Shown here: piece by piece, positions 1-6,184 of the stretch
How positions within the stretch are numbered: position 1 is the stretch's first letter
Layout: each line of letters begins with the position of its first letter
NCBI GenBank assembly: GCA_019307645.1
Contig: JAFDJF010000158.1
Coordinates: forward strand, 1-6,295
Direction: 5' to 3'
Length of the DNA stretch: 6,295 nt
DNA from: Deltaproteobacteria bacterium
GTDB taxonomy: Bacteria; Desulfobacterota; DSM-4660; Desulfatiglandales; Desulfatiglandaceae
The notes under the pieces: model-generated
Databases searched by the model: none
The model's input: the letters and a program-made list of their open reading frames with translations, nothing else
What the model was told of the DNA's origin: nothing
Position numbers and translations under genes: made by a program

Positions 1-206
1 AAGATCAAGGAAGATCAAAATTTTAACCGCAGGAATACATGAAGTATTTTGAGGATTAAAATTTTTATCTGACGCAGATATTGGCGAAAAAGACAGTTTT
101 CGTTCGGGCACTAAGTAACCGGGAACCACTGAGAACCCAGGATTAGAAACCCATAAGCTGTTCCTTTGTGTCCTGGTGGCTGCCCTAAAAACAGAGGAGG
201 TAAAAA
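1..206. other. Upstream non-coding leader with A/T-rich inverted repeats
   Basis: No gene is visible here. It begins with a tandem AAGATCAA pair (1-8 and 11-18). A 10-base inverted repeat, AAAATTTTAA at 17-26 and TTAAAATTTT at 56-65, encloses a smaller one (AATAC 34-38, GTATT 44-48). The outer right arm ends in a T-run, so this could be the terminator of a gene upstream of the window. A further small palindrome, ATCTG-acg-CAGAT, lies at 67-79. I could not find a convincing -35/-10 pair for the gene at 207. The only clear signal for that gene is its ribosome binding site at 193-200. Confidence 0.4.
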
Positions 207-2600
207 ATGGAAACCAGAAAAAAAATACTAACCCTTTTGATCGTGCCCTTATTAATAATGATAGCGGATCCTATTTCCGCACAGCAGGAAACAAATGAAG
301 ACAAAACATTATCCCCATATTTCTTCGTGAAAACTGATGCTCCGGGTCTGGACCCGCTGCCCTTGAAATCGACATCCGTGGATATCAATGTTTCCGGTGT
401 CATAGCAGACGTACGCGTAACCCAGGTCTATAAAAACGAAGGGAAGGCGCCCCTGGAAGCCATCTATGTATTTCCGGCCTCTACCCGGGCGGCAGTTTAC
501 GGGATGAAGATGACCATCGGGGAAAGGACCATTATCGCCCAGATTAAAAAGCGTGAAGACGCCCGAGTGGAATATGAGGAAGCAAAAAAGGCCGGCCAGA
601 GCGTTTCACTTCTTGAGCAGCACAGGCCCAATGTATTTCAAATGAATGTGGCCAACATCCTGTCTTCTGACACTATCACGGTTGAACTCAGATATACCGA
701 ACTGCTCATTCCCACTGACAAGGTATATGAGTTTGTTTACCCCACTGTTGTCGGTCCCCGTTACTCCAGTCAAAACGCAGAGGATATGCCTCCCTCGGAA
801 AACTGGATACAAAACCCCTACCTCCGCCAGGGAGAATCTCCTGCGAATACATTCGATTTAGCCCTGAGCCTTAATGCCGGTCTTCCGATCCAGGATGTCA
901 CATGCACTTCCCATAAAGTCAACATCGACTACAACGGATCAAATATTGCAGCCATCAAACTCGATTCATCTGAAAAATACGGTTGCAACCGGGATTTCAT
1001 ACTGAAGTACCGTCTTTCAGGCCGCAAAATCGAGTCCGGACTCCTCCTGTATGAAGGTGAAAAGGAAAACTATTTCCTAATCATGATCCAGCCACCAAAG
1101 CGTATCAAGGTGTCCCAGATACCGCCCCGTGAATATATGTTCATCGTTGATGTTTCCGGATCTATGCATGGATTCCCCCTGGAAATTTCCAAAAAACTGT
1201 TGAAAGATCTGATCGGAAGCCTCCGTCCGAAGGACAGATTTAATGTGCTTCTTTTTGCCGGAAGCTCAACGGTGATGTCGGACAAGTCCCTGCCTGCAAC
1301 ACAGGAAAATATCCAACGCGCAATAACCGTGATTGACCGCCAGCGCGGCGGCGGAGGCACCAGGCTTTTACCGGCATTAAAAAAGGCCCTTTCCATGTCG
1401 GGGACCGAAGGATTCTCACGCAACATCGTCATTGCAACAGACGGATATGTCTCGGTCGAGAAAGAAGCCTTCGACTTGATCCGCAACCGTCTCGGGGAAG
1501 CCAACATGTTTACCTTCGGCATTGGGTCCAGCGTTAATCGCCACCTTATTGAAGGAATGGCAAGGGTCGGCATGGGAGAACCATTTGTCATTACACGGCC
1601 GGAAGAGGCCCCGGGCAAAGCTGGAAAATTCAGGGAACTGATTGAATCGCCTGTATTGACCGACATCCGGATAGATTTTGGGGAATTTGATGTTTTTGAT
1701 GTTGAACCGCCCTCTATCCCGGATGTGCTGGCAGATCGTCCTGTCGTTGTATTCGGCAAATATCACGGAAAGCCCGGTACGATTGAATTGCATGGGATTA
1801 CCGGTGATGGACCTTTTAAGGAAAAGATTGATATGACCGCCATAAGACCTCAGAAAAGCAACTCTGCCCTGCGCTACATGTGGGCTCGCCACCGGATTGC
1901 CGTCCTCTCTGATTACAACCGGTTAAGTCCGAGCGATGAGCGTGTCAAAGAGGTAACCCGCATTGGTCTGTCATATAATCTTCTGACTGCCTATACCTCA
2001 TTTATTGCCGTTGACTCACAAAAACGACTCCATGACGGTCAGGCAACAACCGTCAAACAACCTTTGCCGCTTCCACAAGGGGTATCTGATTATGCCGTTG
2101 GAAAAAGCTCTTTTGCAGCAAGAACAAAGGCATGCCAGGCTCTACCGACACCGTCCACCGGGTTTCCCAATGGCCCGGGAACTTTGTCTATAAAAGAAGA
2201 GTCATTGGAGTGCAAAAAAAACCATGGTGCTGGAGAACCGGAAATTTCTTCATCACCCGGTGAGCAGGCTTTGGTTAAGCTGGGGAAAATCACCATTTTC
2301 GAGGGATTGTCAAAGCCGGTCGTGCGAAAGCTGATCGAAAAACAGATCCTCGCCATCAATCGTTGTTATGCAAAGGCTGATCAAATTGGTTCAGGACCGT
2401 CTAAAAAAGCTGAAGTTATTCTGACCGTCGATGCGAAAGGCCATGTCACGAAGGTGCATATAGATAGCAACAAAATAAAAGGCAGCACGCTTGAATACTG
2501 CATCAAAGAACATCTTGAGAAGCTCGGTTTTCCGCCTTCAAAAGGGGGAGGGACTGTAAAAGTTACTTTAACATTTGGGAACCATTTGGAAGGTAATTGA
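207..2600 (+). CDS. Secreted VIT and vWA domain protein with AgmX/PglI-like C-terminal domain
   Basis: This is a 797-residue exported protein. The start is fixed by AGAGGAGG at 193-200, six bases before ATG. Residues 1-25 look like a signal peptide: basic METRKK, a Leu/Ile-rich core, and likely cleavage after PISA. Residues about 50-190 form a VIT domain, the fold that precedes vWA in inter-alpha-trypsin-inhibitor heavy chains. Residues about 305-465 form a vWA domain with a complete MIDAS metal site: DVSGSM at 315-320, Thr385 in GGTRL, and Asp412 in ATDG. The segment to about 617 matches the usual post-vWA region (ALRYMWARHRI, then YNLLTAYTSFIAVDS). A polar, probably disordered linker follows. 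The last 100 or so residues resemble the AgmX/PglI C-terminal domain of myxobacterial and related proteins, with Cys720 (NRCYAKA) and Cys765 (EYCIKEHL) that could form a disulfide, and a closing FPPSKGGGTVKVTLTF. It probably acts in the periplasm or on the envelope in Mg2+-dependent protein binding. Partner and process are unknown. There is no LPXTG-type sorting tail, unlike the sortase-target VIT/vWA proteins. Confidence 0.93.
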   Translation: METRKKILTLLIVPLLIMIADPISAQQETNEDKTLSPYFFVKTDAPGLDPLPLKSTSVDINVSGVIADVRVTQVYKNEGKAPLEAIYVFPASTRAAVYGMKMTIGERTIIAQIKKREDARVEYEEAKKAGQSVSLLEQHRPNVFQMNVANILSSDTITVELRYTELLIPTDKVYEFVYPTVVGPRYSSQNAEDMPPSENWIQNPYLRQGESPANTFDLALSLNAGLPIQDVTCTSHKVNIDYNGSNIAAIKLDSSEKYGCNRDFILKYRLSGRKIESGLLLYEGEKENYFLIMIQPPKRIKVSQIPPREYMFIVDVSGSMHGFPLEISKKLLKDLIGSLRPKDRFNVLLFAGSSTVMSDKSLPATQENIQRAITVIDRQRGGGGTRLLPALKKALSMSGTEGFSRNIVIATDGYVSVEKEAFDLIRNRLGEANMFTFGIGSSVNRHLIEGMARVGMGEPFVITRPEEAPGKAGKFRELIESPVLTDIRIDFGEFDVFDVEPPSIPDVLADRPVVVFGKYHGKPGTIELHGITGDGPFKEKIDMTAIRPQKSNSALRYMWARHRIAVLSDYNRLSPSDERVKEVTRIGLSYNLLTAYTSFIAVDSQKRLHDGQATTVKQPLPLPQGVSDYAVGKSSFAARTKACQALPTPSTGFPNGPGTLSIKEESLECKKNHGAGEPEISSSPGEQALVKLGKITIFEGLSKPVVRKLIEKQILAINRCYAKADQIGSGPSKKAEVILTVDAKGHVTKVHIDSNKIKGSTLEYCIKEHLEKLGFPPSKGGGTVKVTLTFGNHLEGN

Positions 2601-2625
2601 GGAGAAGGAAAAGTGGGAGGGGAAC

Positions 2626-2760
2626 ATGCCGGCAATTCAGATCCGATTTTGGAAAGAAGATGCTGCCGGAAAGGCTGGGACAGGGAAAACCATGATTTAT
2701 AATTATAACAAAGATAACGCTTCTTTTGAAAAGGCCTGGGAGGTTCTCTATGATTGGTGA
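2626..2760 (+). CDS. Small hypothetical protein, 44 residues
   Basis: I do not recognise this product. It is a 44-residue ORF beginning MPAIQIRFWKED and ending AWEVLYDW. A purine-rich GGGAGGGG (2615-2622) lies three bases before the chosen ATG at 2626. An in-frame TTG at 2575 would extend it back into the preceding gene but has no ribosome binding site. It starts 25 bases after the VIT/vWA gene stops, on the same strand, so it could belong to that operon. It has no signal peptide or membrane segment. Its composition (charged residues with Trp, Tyr and Phe) looks like real protein rather than a shadow frame. Its end overlaps the next small ORF by 11 bases, which suggests translational coupling. 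It could also be chance or a decayed fragment. Confidence 0.5.
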   Translation: MPAIQIRFWKEDAAGKAGTGKTMIYNYNKDNASFEKAWEVLYDW

Positions 2761-2884
2761 CGACCCGTCGTTTTTCAGGGCCAAGAGGCAGCCTTTTGAG
2801 CAACTGGACCCTTTACCCTCCCTTTATTACCCCTCACATGCATTTTTTCCATTCTCATGCCGCAATGCTTGCGGGGTGGATTAG
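2750..2884 (+). CDS. Small hypothetical protein, 44 residues, overlapping the previous ORF
   Basis: I do not recognise this product. The ORF begins MIGDDPSFFRAKRQPFEQLD and ends FSCRNACGVD. Its ATG at 2750 lies six bases after GGGAGG (2738-2743), a good ribosome binding site located inside the preceding ORF. The two frames overlap by 11 bases, an arrangement typical of coupled translation. The C-terminus has two cysteines three residues apart in between (CRNAC), and the middle is rich in Pro, Tyr and Phe (LPSLYYPSHAFFPF). It could be a true mini-protein, a peptide precursor, or the intact N-terminus of a longer gene now cut short at the TAG at 2882-2884. I see no obvious continuation in the other frames. 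Confidence 0.42.
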   Translation: MIGDDPSFFRAKRQPFEQLDPLPSLYYPSHAFFPFSCRNACGVD

Positions 2885-2962
2885 GTATGATTTAGGGGGG
2901 AACCCCTCAGCAGGTCTCAAATCACGGTGCCTTGATGTCTCGGTCTTGAATAGTTACCGGAG

Positions 2963-3019
2963 GAAAACAAAAAGGGCTGCCCGTACAAAACATACCCTTG
3001 TATGCCGTACGAACAGCCC
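2963..3019 (-). terminator. Intrinsic terminator-like hairpin on the minus strand
   Basis: Read on the minus strand, a long interrupted stem (GGGCTG and GTAC on one side, GTAC and CAGCCC on the other; arms at 3007-3019 and 2974-2986) encloses an inner stem GTATG/CATAC. It is followed directly by TTTTTGTTTT. On the plus strand there is no T-run after the hairpin, so it points leftward. The nearest minus-strand gene upstream is HU, whose stop is about 260 bases away. The hairpin therefore ends either a long HU 3' untranslated region or an unannotated short transcript. Two C/A mismatches interrupt the outer stem. Confidence 0.55.
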
Positions 3020-3022
3020 CAC

Positions 3023-3114
3023 AGGGCTCGCGCAAAAATAACTTCACATTTTGGCATCTCATTACCTAAATCTGAGCGCCAAAAATGTGAATTTATTTTT
3101 GCGCGAACCCTTAG
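3023..3114 (-). repeat. Palindromic repeat element, copy A (full length)
   Basis: An 89-base near-palindrome spans 3023-3111. The left arm (3023-3055) and right arm (3078-3111) pair over about 33 positions with two mismatches and one single-base gap. The loop contains a further short stem (CTCA at 3058-3061, TGAG at 3073-3076). Read on the minus strand from 3114 it begins CTAAGGGTTCGCGC. The 51 bases from 3114 back to 3064 are identical to 6181-6231 on the plus strand. It has no coding capacity. No target-site duplication is visible at the edges. It resembles a small non-autonomous MITE- or REP-type element. Confidence 0.85.
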
Positions 3115-3122
3115 ATAAGGTC

Positions 3123-3149
3123 CAGTGAAATATCCAGGATATTCCACTG
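3123..3149. repeat. 27-base palindrome
   Basis: CAGTG-AATATCC and GGATATT-CACTG form a near-perfect palindrome around a central A, with one A/C mismatch. It lies 8 bases beyond the edge of repeat copy A. No T-run follows on either strand, so it is not a standard terminator. It might be a protein binding site or a transcript stem-loop. Confidence 0.5.
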
Positions 3150-3281
3150 AGCAAGCGCGGAGTTTGCAGCTTCCGGCTCGGAGAAAAGCCGTTTCCGAAT
3201 GGAAACTGACTATCAGCAAAAAGATAGATGAAATTTTACCGAGAAGAGTGCAGTTATACGATATTGACAGGCACTCTCCAA

Positions 3282-3668
3282 CTATTCAGTCATCTCTTTC
3301 AGCTTCTTCAACGGGGTGACTTTAACAACCCTGCGAGCCGGCTTGGCCTTAAAGGTCGTCATTTCTCCAGTAAATGGATTGATCCCTTTGCGAGCTTTTG
3401 TGGCAGGTTTACGTTTGACCTGGACCTTGATAAGCCCTGGAAGGATAAATTTGCCGGGGCCACGCGTTTTAATATGACGTTCAATAATAATTGCCAACTC
3501 ATCGATTACCGAATTTACTTGTTTTTTGTTCAGACCTGTGGTTTCAGCTATTTCAGAAATCATGACGGCCTTGGTCATAGGCTCTTTTACCGCCGTCACC
3601 TTCCTCGCTGGCGCTGTCTTCTTCGCAACTTTTTTCGGTGCTTTTTTTGCAGCTTTTTTTGCAGCCAT
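3282..3668 (-). CDS. HU-family DNA-binding protein with Lys/Ala-rich N-terminal tail
   Basis: This is a 128-residue nucleoid protein. AAAGGAG lies seven bases before the ATG at 3668, making a strong start. Residues 1 to about 30 are a histone-H1-like tail of AAKK/APKK-type repeats. The HU/IHF fold follows: helices with MTKAVMISEIAETTGLNKKQV and VIDELAIIIERHI, then strands GKFILPGLIKVQVKRKP. Next come the DNA-binding arm with the conserved INPFTGE, whose Pro intercalates DNA in HU/IHF proteins, and a closing PLKKLKEM. Ordinary HU is about 90 residues, so the excess is the tail. Such tails occur in some bacterial HU variants and are thought to add non-specific DNA contacts. The protein is expected to bend and compact DNA as a dimer. 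A strong promoter lies upstream (3784-3811) and the gene is transcribed divergently from the ArdC-like gene. Confidence 0.95.
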   Translation of the reverse strand: MAAKKAAKKAPKKVAKKTAPARKVTAVKEPMTKAVMISEIAETTGLNKKQVNSVIDELAIIIERHIKTRGPGKFILPGLIKVQVKRKPATKARKGINPFTGEMTTFKAKPARRVVKVTPLKKLKEMTE

Positions 3669-3783
3669 GAAACACTCCTTTCATTAATAAAGGTTGTCGC
3701 CAACCCACTGAACGTGGGACCCGCGCTTTAAAAAAAACCATAAATACTAGCATGAAAATGCATAGGCCGTGCTGATTGTCTGT

Positions 3784-3811
3784 AATATAAAGGATTATTA
3801 GGTATTGTCAA
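3784..3811 (-). promoter_or_regulatory. Sigma-70-type promoter of the HU gene
   Basis: On the minus strand a perfect -35 TTGACA (3811-3806) is followed after 16 bases by TATATT (3789-3784). TATTAC with an 18-base gap is an alternative -10. Just upstream (about 3812-3840) the DNA is very A-rich on this strand, like an UP element. The transcript would carry a leader of roughly 105 bases with a small stem CCCAC/GTGGG. The strength fits an abundant nucleoid protein. Confidence 0.72.
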
Positions 3812-4001
3812 CTTTTTTATGCAACTTTTTTTAATTTTTTGGAATAAGCCATAATCTTTTCTGACAGAGATGGAGCAAACCCTCCATGTGTGCCCGGTTG
3901 GGCGCTTCAAACACGCCGGGATGTACAGAACCCATCGATGTGAACCCAAAAAAAAGCCGACTTTTTCGGGAGATAAAAAAGGTAAGAATATTTGGACGTC
4001 A
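3812..4001. other. Divergent intergenic region with small stem-loops
   Basis: This spacer lies between the HU promoter and the ArdC-like gene promoter. I see ATGGAG/CTCCAT (3870-3875 and 3882-3887), GCCC-ggtt-GGGC (3892-3903), and an alternative longer pairing CCCGG/CCGGG (3893-3897 with 3916-3920). I could not match these to a known riboswitch. A 60-codon frame from 3870 has no good ribosome binding site and is not called. Confidence 0.4.
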
Positions 4002-4030
4002 TTGAATTTATCGAACAACTGTGATATTTA
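4002..4030 (+). promoter_or_regulatory. Putative promoter of the ArdC-like gene
   Basis: TTGAAT (4002-4007) and TATTTA (4025-4030) are separated by exactly 17 bases and lie about 40 bases before the preferred ATG. Transcription would start near 4037. This places the alternative GTG start at 4021 inside the promoter and supports the later start. Confidence 0.5.
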
Positions 4031-4071
4031 TCATCGTCAATCATGGAAATGAACAAGAGAGGTCTCGGACA

Positions 4072-5001
4072 ATGCCAGATCAGATAAGTCTGTTTCCGGA
4101 ATCTTTTCCTTTGTTTGACAAATCCCTGAAAAAAGATACCGGATCTGCCCATGAACAAGAAAAGAGTTCCCTCAATGAACTTTTCTCACGAACAAAGGCG
4201 TCTCAAAACGCTGAAGATTATTTTAATCTTCTGAAATTTATCACCAGATTTACCAGGTATTCACCCCTTAACTGCTATTTGATACACACCCAGAACCCTT
4301 ATTCAAGTTATGTGACCACGGCAAATCAGTGGTTGAAGAAATTTGGCAGACGCGTTAAACCTGAGGCCAGGCCTATCGTTATACTGGCTCCCATGTCACC
4401 TGTGCTGTTCGTCTACGATGTGGCAGACACAGAAGGCGAACCATTGCCAACGGCCCTTGCAAAGCCTCTCGATACCAAAGGCAATATTTCTCAGACAATC
4501 TGGAATAATACCATAGACAACTGTGCCAGGGATCTAATAAAGGTTTACGAAAGTGAAGACGCCACCCCTGGTTCCGGATGTGTCAAGGCCCTGGAAAAAG
4601 CAGAACTGGCACAAGTTTCTGAAGATGAAATTTACGCGGCTTTGTATTCCATTCAGATAAACAAAAAACATTCGATTTCTCAGAAGTATGTCGCTGCCGT
4701 TCACGAACTGGCACACCTGTATTGTGGGCACGCTGGATCGGATAAGACTGCCTGGTGGACGGACCGTCAGGATCATATTGCGACCGGGATTCAAAGGGAA
4801 ATTGAGGCTGAATCCATATCCTACATTGTATGTAAACGGCAAAAAATCGAAACTCCTGCGGCCAAATATTTGATCGGCGATACAAACCAAAGCATTGAAC
4901 TGCCTGAGCTCAGTCTTGACATTGTCCTGCGTGTGGCCGGCCATATTGAAAGCATGGGCAGGCGTGTTGTGAAAAAAAGAAAGAAAAAAGTAGCGCCATG
5001 A
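4072..5001 (+). CDS. ArdC-like protein with zinc metallopeptidase domain
   Basis: This is a 309-residue cytosolic protein. I start it at ATG 4072, which has AAGAGAGG (4055-4062) nine bases upstream. An in-frame GTG at 4021 would add 17 residues but has no ribosome binding site. The N-terminal part resembles the single-strand DNA-binding domain of ArdC antirestriction proteins: LNELFSRTKAS, then SPLNCYLIHTQNPYSSYV, NQWLKKFGRRVKPEARPIVI. The C-terminal part is zincin-like. His211-Glu212 and His215 in HELAHLYCGH give the HExxH zinc site. REIEAESISYIVCKR (242-256) matches the ArdC EExxAE helix, supplying the third ligand (Glu243 or Glu247). The tail is strongly basic (RRVVKKRKKK). ArdC proteins are best known from plasmids and other mobile DNA, where they protect incoming DNA from restriction. 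Here no conjugation or phage genes are visible, so the role is open: antirestriction remnant, or an ImmA/IrrE-type protease that cleaves a repressor. Confidence 0.82.
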   Translation: MPDQISLFPESFPLFDKSLKKDTGSAHEQEKSSLNELFSRTKASQNAEDYFNLLKFITRFTRYSPLNCYLIHTQNPYSSYVTTANQWLKKFGRRVKPEARPIVILAPMSPVLFVYDVADTEGEPLPTALAKPLDTKGNISQTIWNNTIDNCARDLIKVYESEDATPGSGCVKALEKAELAQVSEDEIYAALYSIQINKKHSISQKYVAAVHELAHLYCGHAGSDKTAWWTDRQDHIATGIQREIEAESISYIVCKRQKIETPAAKYLIGDTNQSIELPELSLDIVLRVAGHIESMGRRVVKKRKKKVAP

Positions 5002-5011
5002 ATCATCCCAC

Positions 5012-5043
5012 GGCCTGACAATTCCGATTAGGTCACGCCCTTT
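5012..5043 (+). terminator. Weak stem-loop after the ArdC-like gene
   Basis: GGCcTGAC (5012-5019) pairs with GTCAcGCC (5032-5039) with one internal mismatch, followed by CTTT. It begins 11 bases after the stop codon, as expected for a terminator, but the T-run is very short. Confidence 0.25.
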
Positions 5044-5050
5044 CAAAGCG

Positions 5051-5096
5051 CTAAGGGTTCGCGCAAAAATAAATTCACTTTTTTGGCGCGAACCCT
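5051..5096 (+). repeat. Palindromic repeat element, copy B (shortened)
   Basis: It begins CTAAGGGTTCGCGC like the other copies and matches copy C for the first 28 bases, then all but one of the next 11. Instead of continuing, it closes with GCGCGAACCCT, giving an 11-base perfect inverted repeat (5054-5064 with 5086-5096) whose stem extends through A/T pairs. It looks like copy A with its middle deleted. It fills most of the gap between the ArdC-like gene and the kinase and ends 26 bases before the kinase ATG, so it may affect transcription into the kinase. Confidence 0.85.
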
Positions 5097-5122
5097 AAAC
5101 TGCTACGAGAAGAGAAAAAACT

Positions 5123-6184
5123 ATGCCTTTAGGCCAAAAGATACTGGTTGTTGACGACGCCCCGATGAACATACTCATCCTCAAAAAGATTTTGCAGGAC
5201 AAGTATACATTGGCAAGCGCAGAATCCGGCAAAGAAGCGTTGGAGATCATCCCCGAATTCCGACCTGATTTGATTCTATTGGATATCATGATGCCGGGGA
5301 TGGATGGTTACGAAGTCTGCAGAAAAATCAGAGAAGAAAAACCGTACCGTTTTATAAAAATTATCATGGTGTCGGCAAAAACAATGATCGATGACCGCCT
5401 GAAAGGATATCAGGTTGGAGCGGATGATTATATTACCAAACCCTTTGACAAAGAAGAACTTGAAGCAAAGATTCGGGTTTTTTCCCAACTCAAACATGAG
5501 GAGGAATTGAATCAACTTAAGGGGGACCTACTCATGTTGTTTTCTCATGAGACAAAAACGCCCTTAAGTGTAATCATTGGTTTGGCAGCAATCCTTCAAA
5601 AAAATTCTGAATTGAATGATGATATAAAGAAGCACATGGGGACAATCTCAGAAAAAGCATATCAACTGCTTGAATTTATGAACAAAACATCTCTCATCTG
5701 TTCTCTTAAGAGTGGTCTGAAAATTGCAGAAGCTTCCGGATCTGTAAAAAAACACCTGAAAACCGCCATAGAAGTGTTAAAAGAAAAGGCTTCAAGGAAA
5801 GATGTTACCCTCAAGCTGGATGTCAAAAACGATATTGAACTTCAAGCTGACTGGCCTCTTTTTGATACAGCGCTTGGCTACCTGCTTGACAATGCAGTAA
5901 AGTATTCGCCTGAGGGGGGAATGGTCCTGGCCCGGGCAGAAATTTCGGAGGGACGTTGTGTGATACGGTTTTCAGATCAGGGGGAAGGCATAAGGCCGGA
6001 CTGGATTGACAAGATATTTGATGAATTTGCAGTCCAAAACATAATGCATCATCAGAAAGGCCAGGGACTGAGTCTCGCCATTTCAAAATATATCATGGCA
6101 CTGCACGATGGCACGATCCATGTTGAGAGTACACCTGGAAATGGGGCGACGTTTACACTCAGCCTTCCGATTTCCACAGACTAA
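5123..6184 (+). CDS. Receiver-histidine kinase (response regulator/sensor kinase fusion), cytosolic
   Basis: This is a 353-residue two-component protein with no signal peptide or membrane segment. Residues 6 to about 118 form a receiver domain with the acidic pair Asp11-Asp12, phospho-acceptor Asp54 (LLDIMMPGMDG), Ser84 and Lys106 (TKPF). A charged helical linker leads to the dimerisation domain with His142 in SHETKTPL, a variant of the usual SHELRTPL. The ATPase domain has the N box (LLDNAVKYS, Asn257), the DQGEGI box at 285-290 and GQGLSL at 313-318, so it should be active. Proteins of this layout pass phosphate from a partner kinase to the receiver, or use the receiver to control their own kinase. 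No partner or output regulator is encoded in the window. GAGAAGAG (5107-5114) lies eight bases before the ATG and is a modest ribosome binding site. The TAA stop lies within repeat copy C, so the original C-terminus may have been slightly altered. Confidence 0.93.
   Translation: MPLGQKILVVDDAPMNILILKKILQDKYTLASAESGKEALEIIPEFRPDLILLDIMMPGMDGYEVCRKIREEKPYRFIKIIMVSAKTMIDDRLKGYQVGADDYITKPFDKEELEAKIRVFSQLKHEEELNQLKGDLLMLFSHETKTPLSVIIGLAAILQKNSELNDDIKKHMGTISEKAYQLLEFMNKTSLICSLKSGLKIAEASGSVKKHLKTAIEVLKEKASRKDVTLKLDVKNDIELQADWPLFDTALGYLLDNAVKYSPEGGMVLARAEISEGRCVIRFSDQGEGIRPDWIDKIFDEFAVQNIMHHQKGQGLSLAISKYIMALHDGTIHVESTPGNGATFTLSLPISTD

Larger units (their letters stand above)
2885..3281. other. Intergenic region without a convincing gene
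   Basis: This 397-base stretch separates the rightward VIT/vWA cluster from the leftward HU gene. It holds a terminator-like hairpin (2974-3019), an 89-base palindromic repeat element (3023-3111) and a 27-base palindrome (3123-3149). There are also smaller stem-loops, such as AGGGG/CCCCT near 2896-2909 and AGAGTGC/GCACTCT at 3245-3251 and 3271-3277. The last lies just past the HU stop on the minus strand and could be an HU terminator, but the bases after it are not T-rich. The frames open here have no ribosome binding sites and odd composition. Confidence 0.6.

Noticed and set aside
1070..1759. Long antisense frame (229 codons) opposite the VIT/vWA gene
   Set aside because: It lies wholly opposite a well-supported gene, has no domain I recognise, and its composition (many Ser, Arg and Pro) is typical of a shadow frame.
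207..2600. Sortase-target (marine proteobacterial type) VIT/vWA protein
   Set aside because: There is no LPXTG-like motif or terminal membrane helix, and no sortase gene is nearby.
2759..2775. Terminator GACG-acc-CGTC followed by TTTTT after the first mini-ORF
   Set aside because: The stem is only four base pairs and lies within the second mini-ORF, so it is probably chance.
2754..3041. 95-codon plus-strand frame starting with TTG
   Set aside because: It runs through the minus-strand terminator hairpin and into the repeat, lacks a suitable start, and conflicts with the better-supported ORF at 2750.
3228..3731. 167-codon frame opposite the HU gene
   Set aside because: It is a shadow of HU: its Phe/Cys-rich part is the complement of the Lys/Ala tail codons.
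3946..3970. Minus-strand terminator CCGA/TCGG followed by a T-run
   Set aside because: The stem is only four base pairs, and no minus-strand gene lies upstream of it.
3870..4052. 60-codon ORF with a Cys/Lys-rich sequence
   Set aside because: There is no clear ribosome binding site, it overlaps the likely promoter of the ArdC-like gene, and the resemblance to a zinc ribbon is too weak to claim.
4021..4071. Upstream GTG start for the ArdC-like gene
   Set aside because: It has no ribosome binding site and overlaps the -10 region of the likely promoter. ATG 4072 has AAGAGAGG at good spacing.
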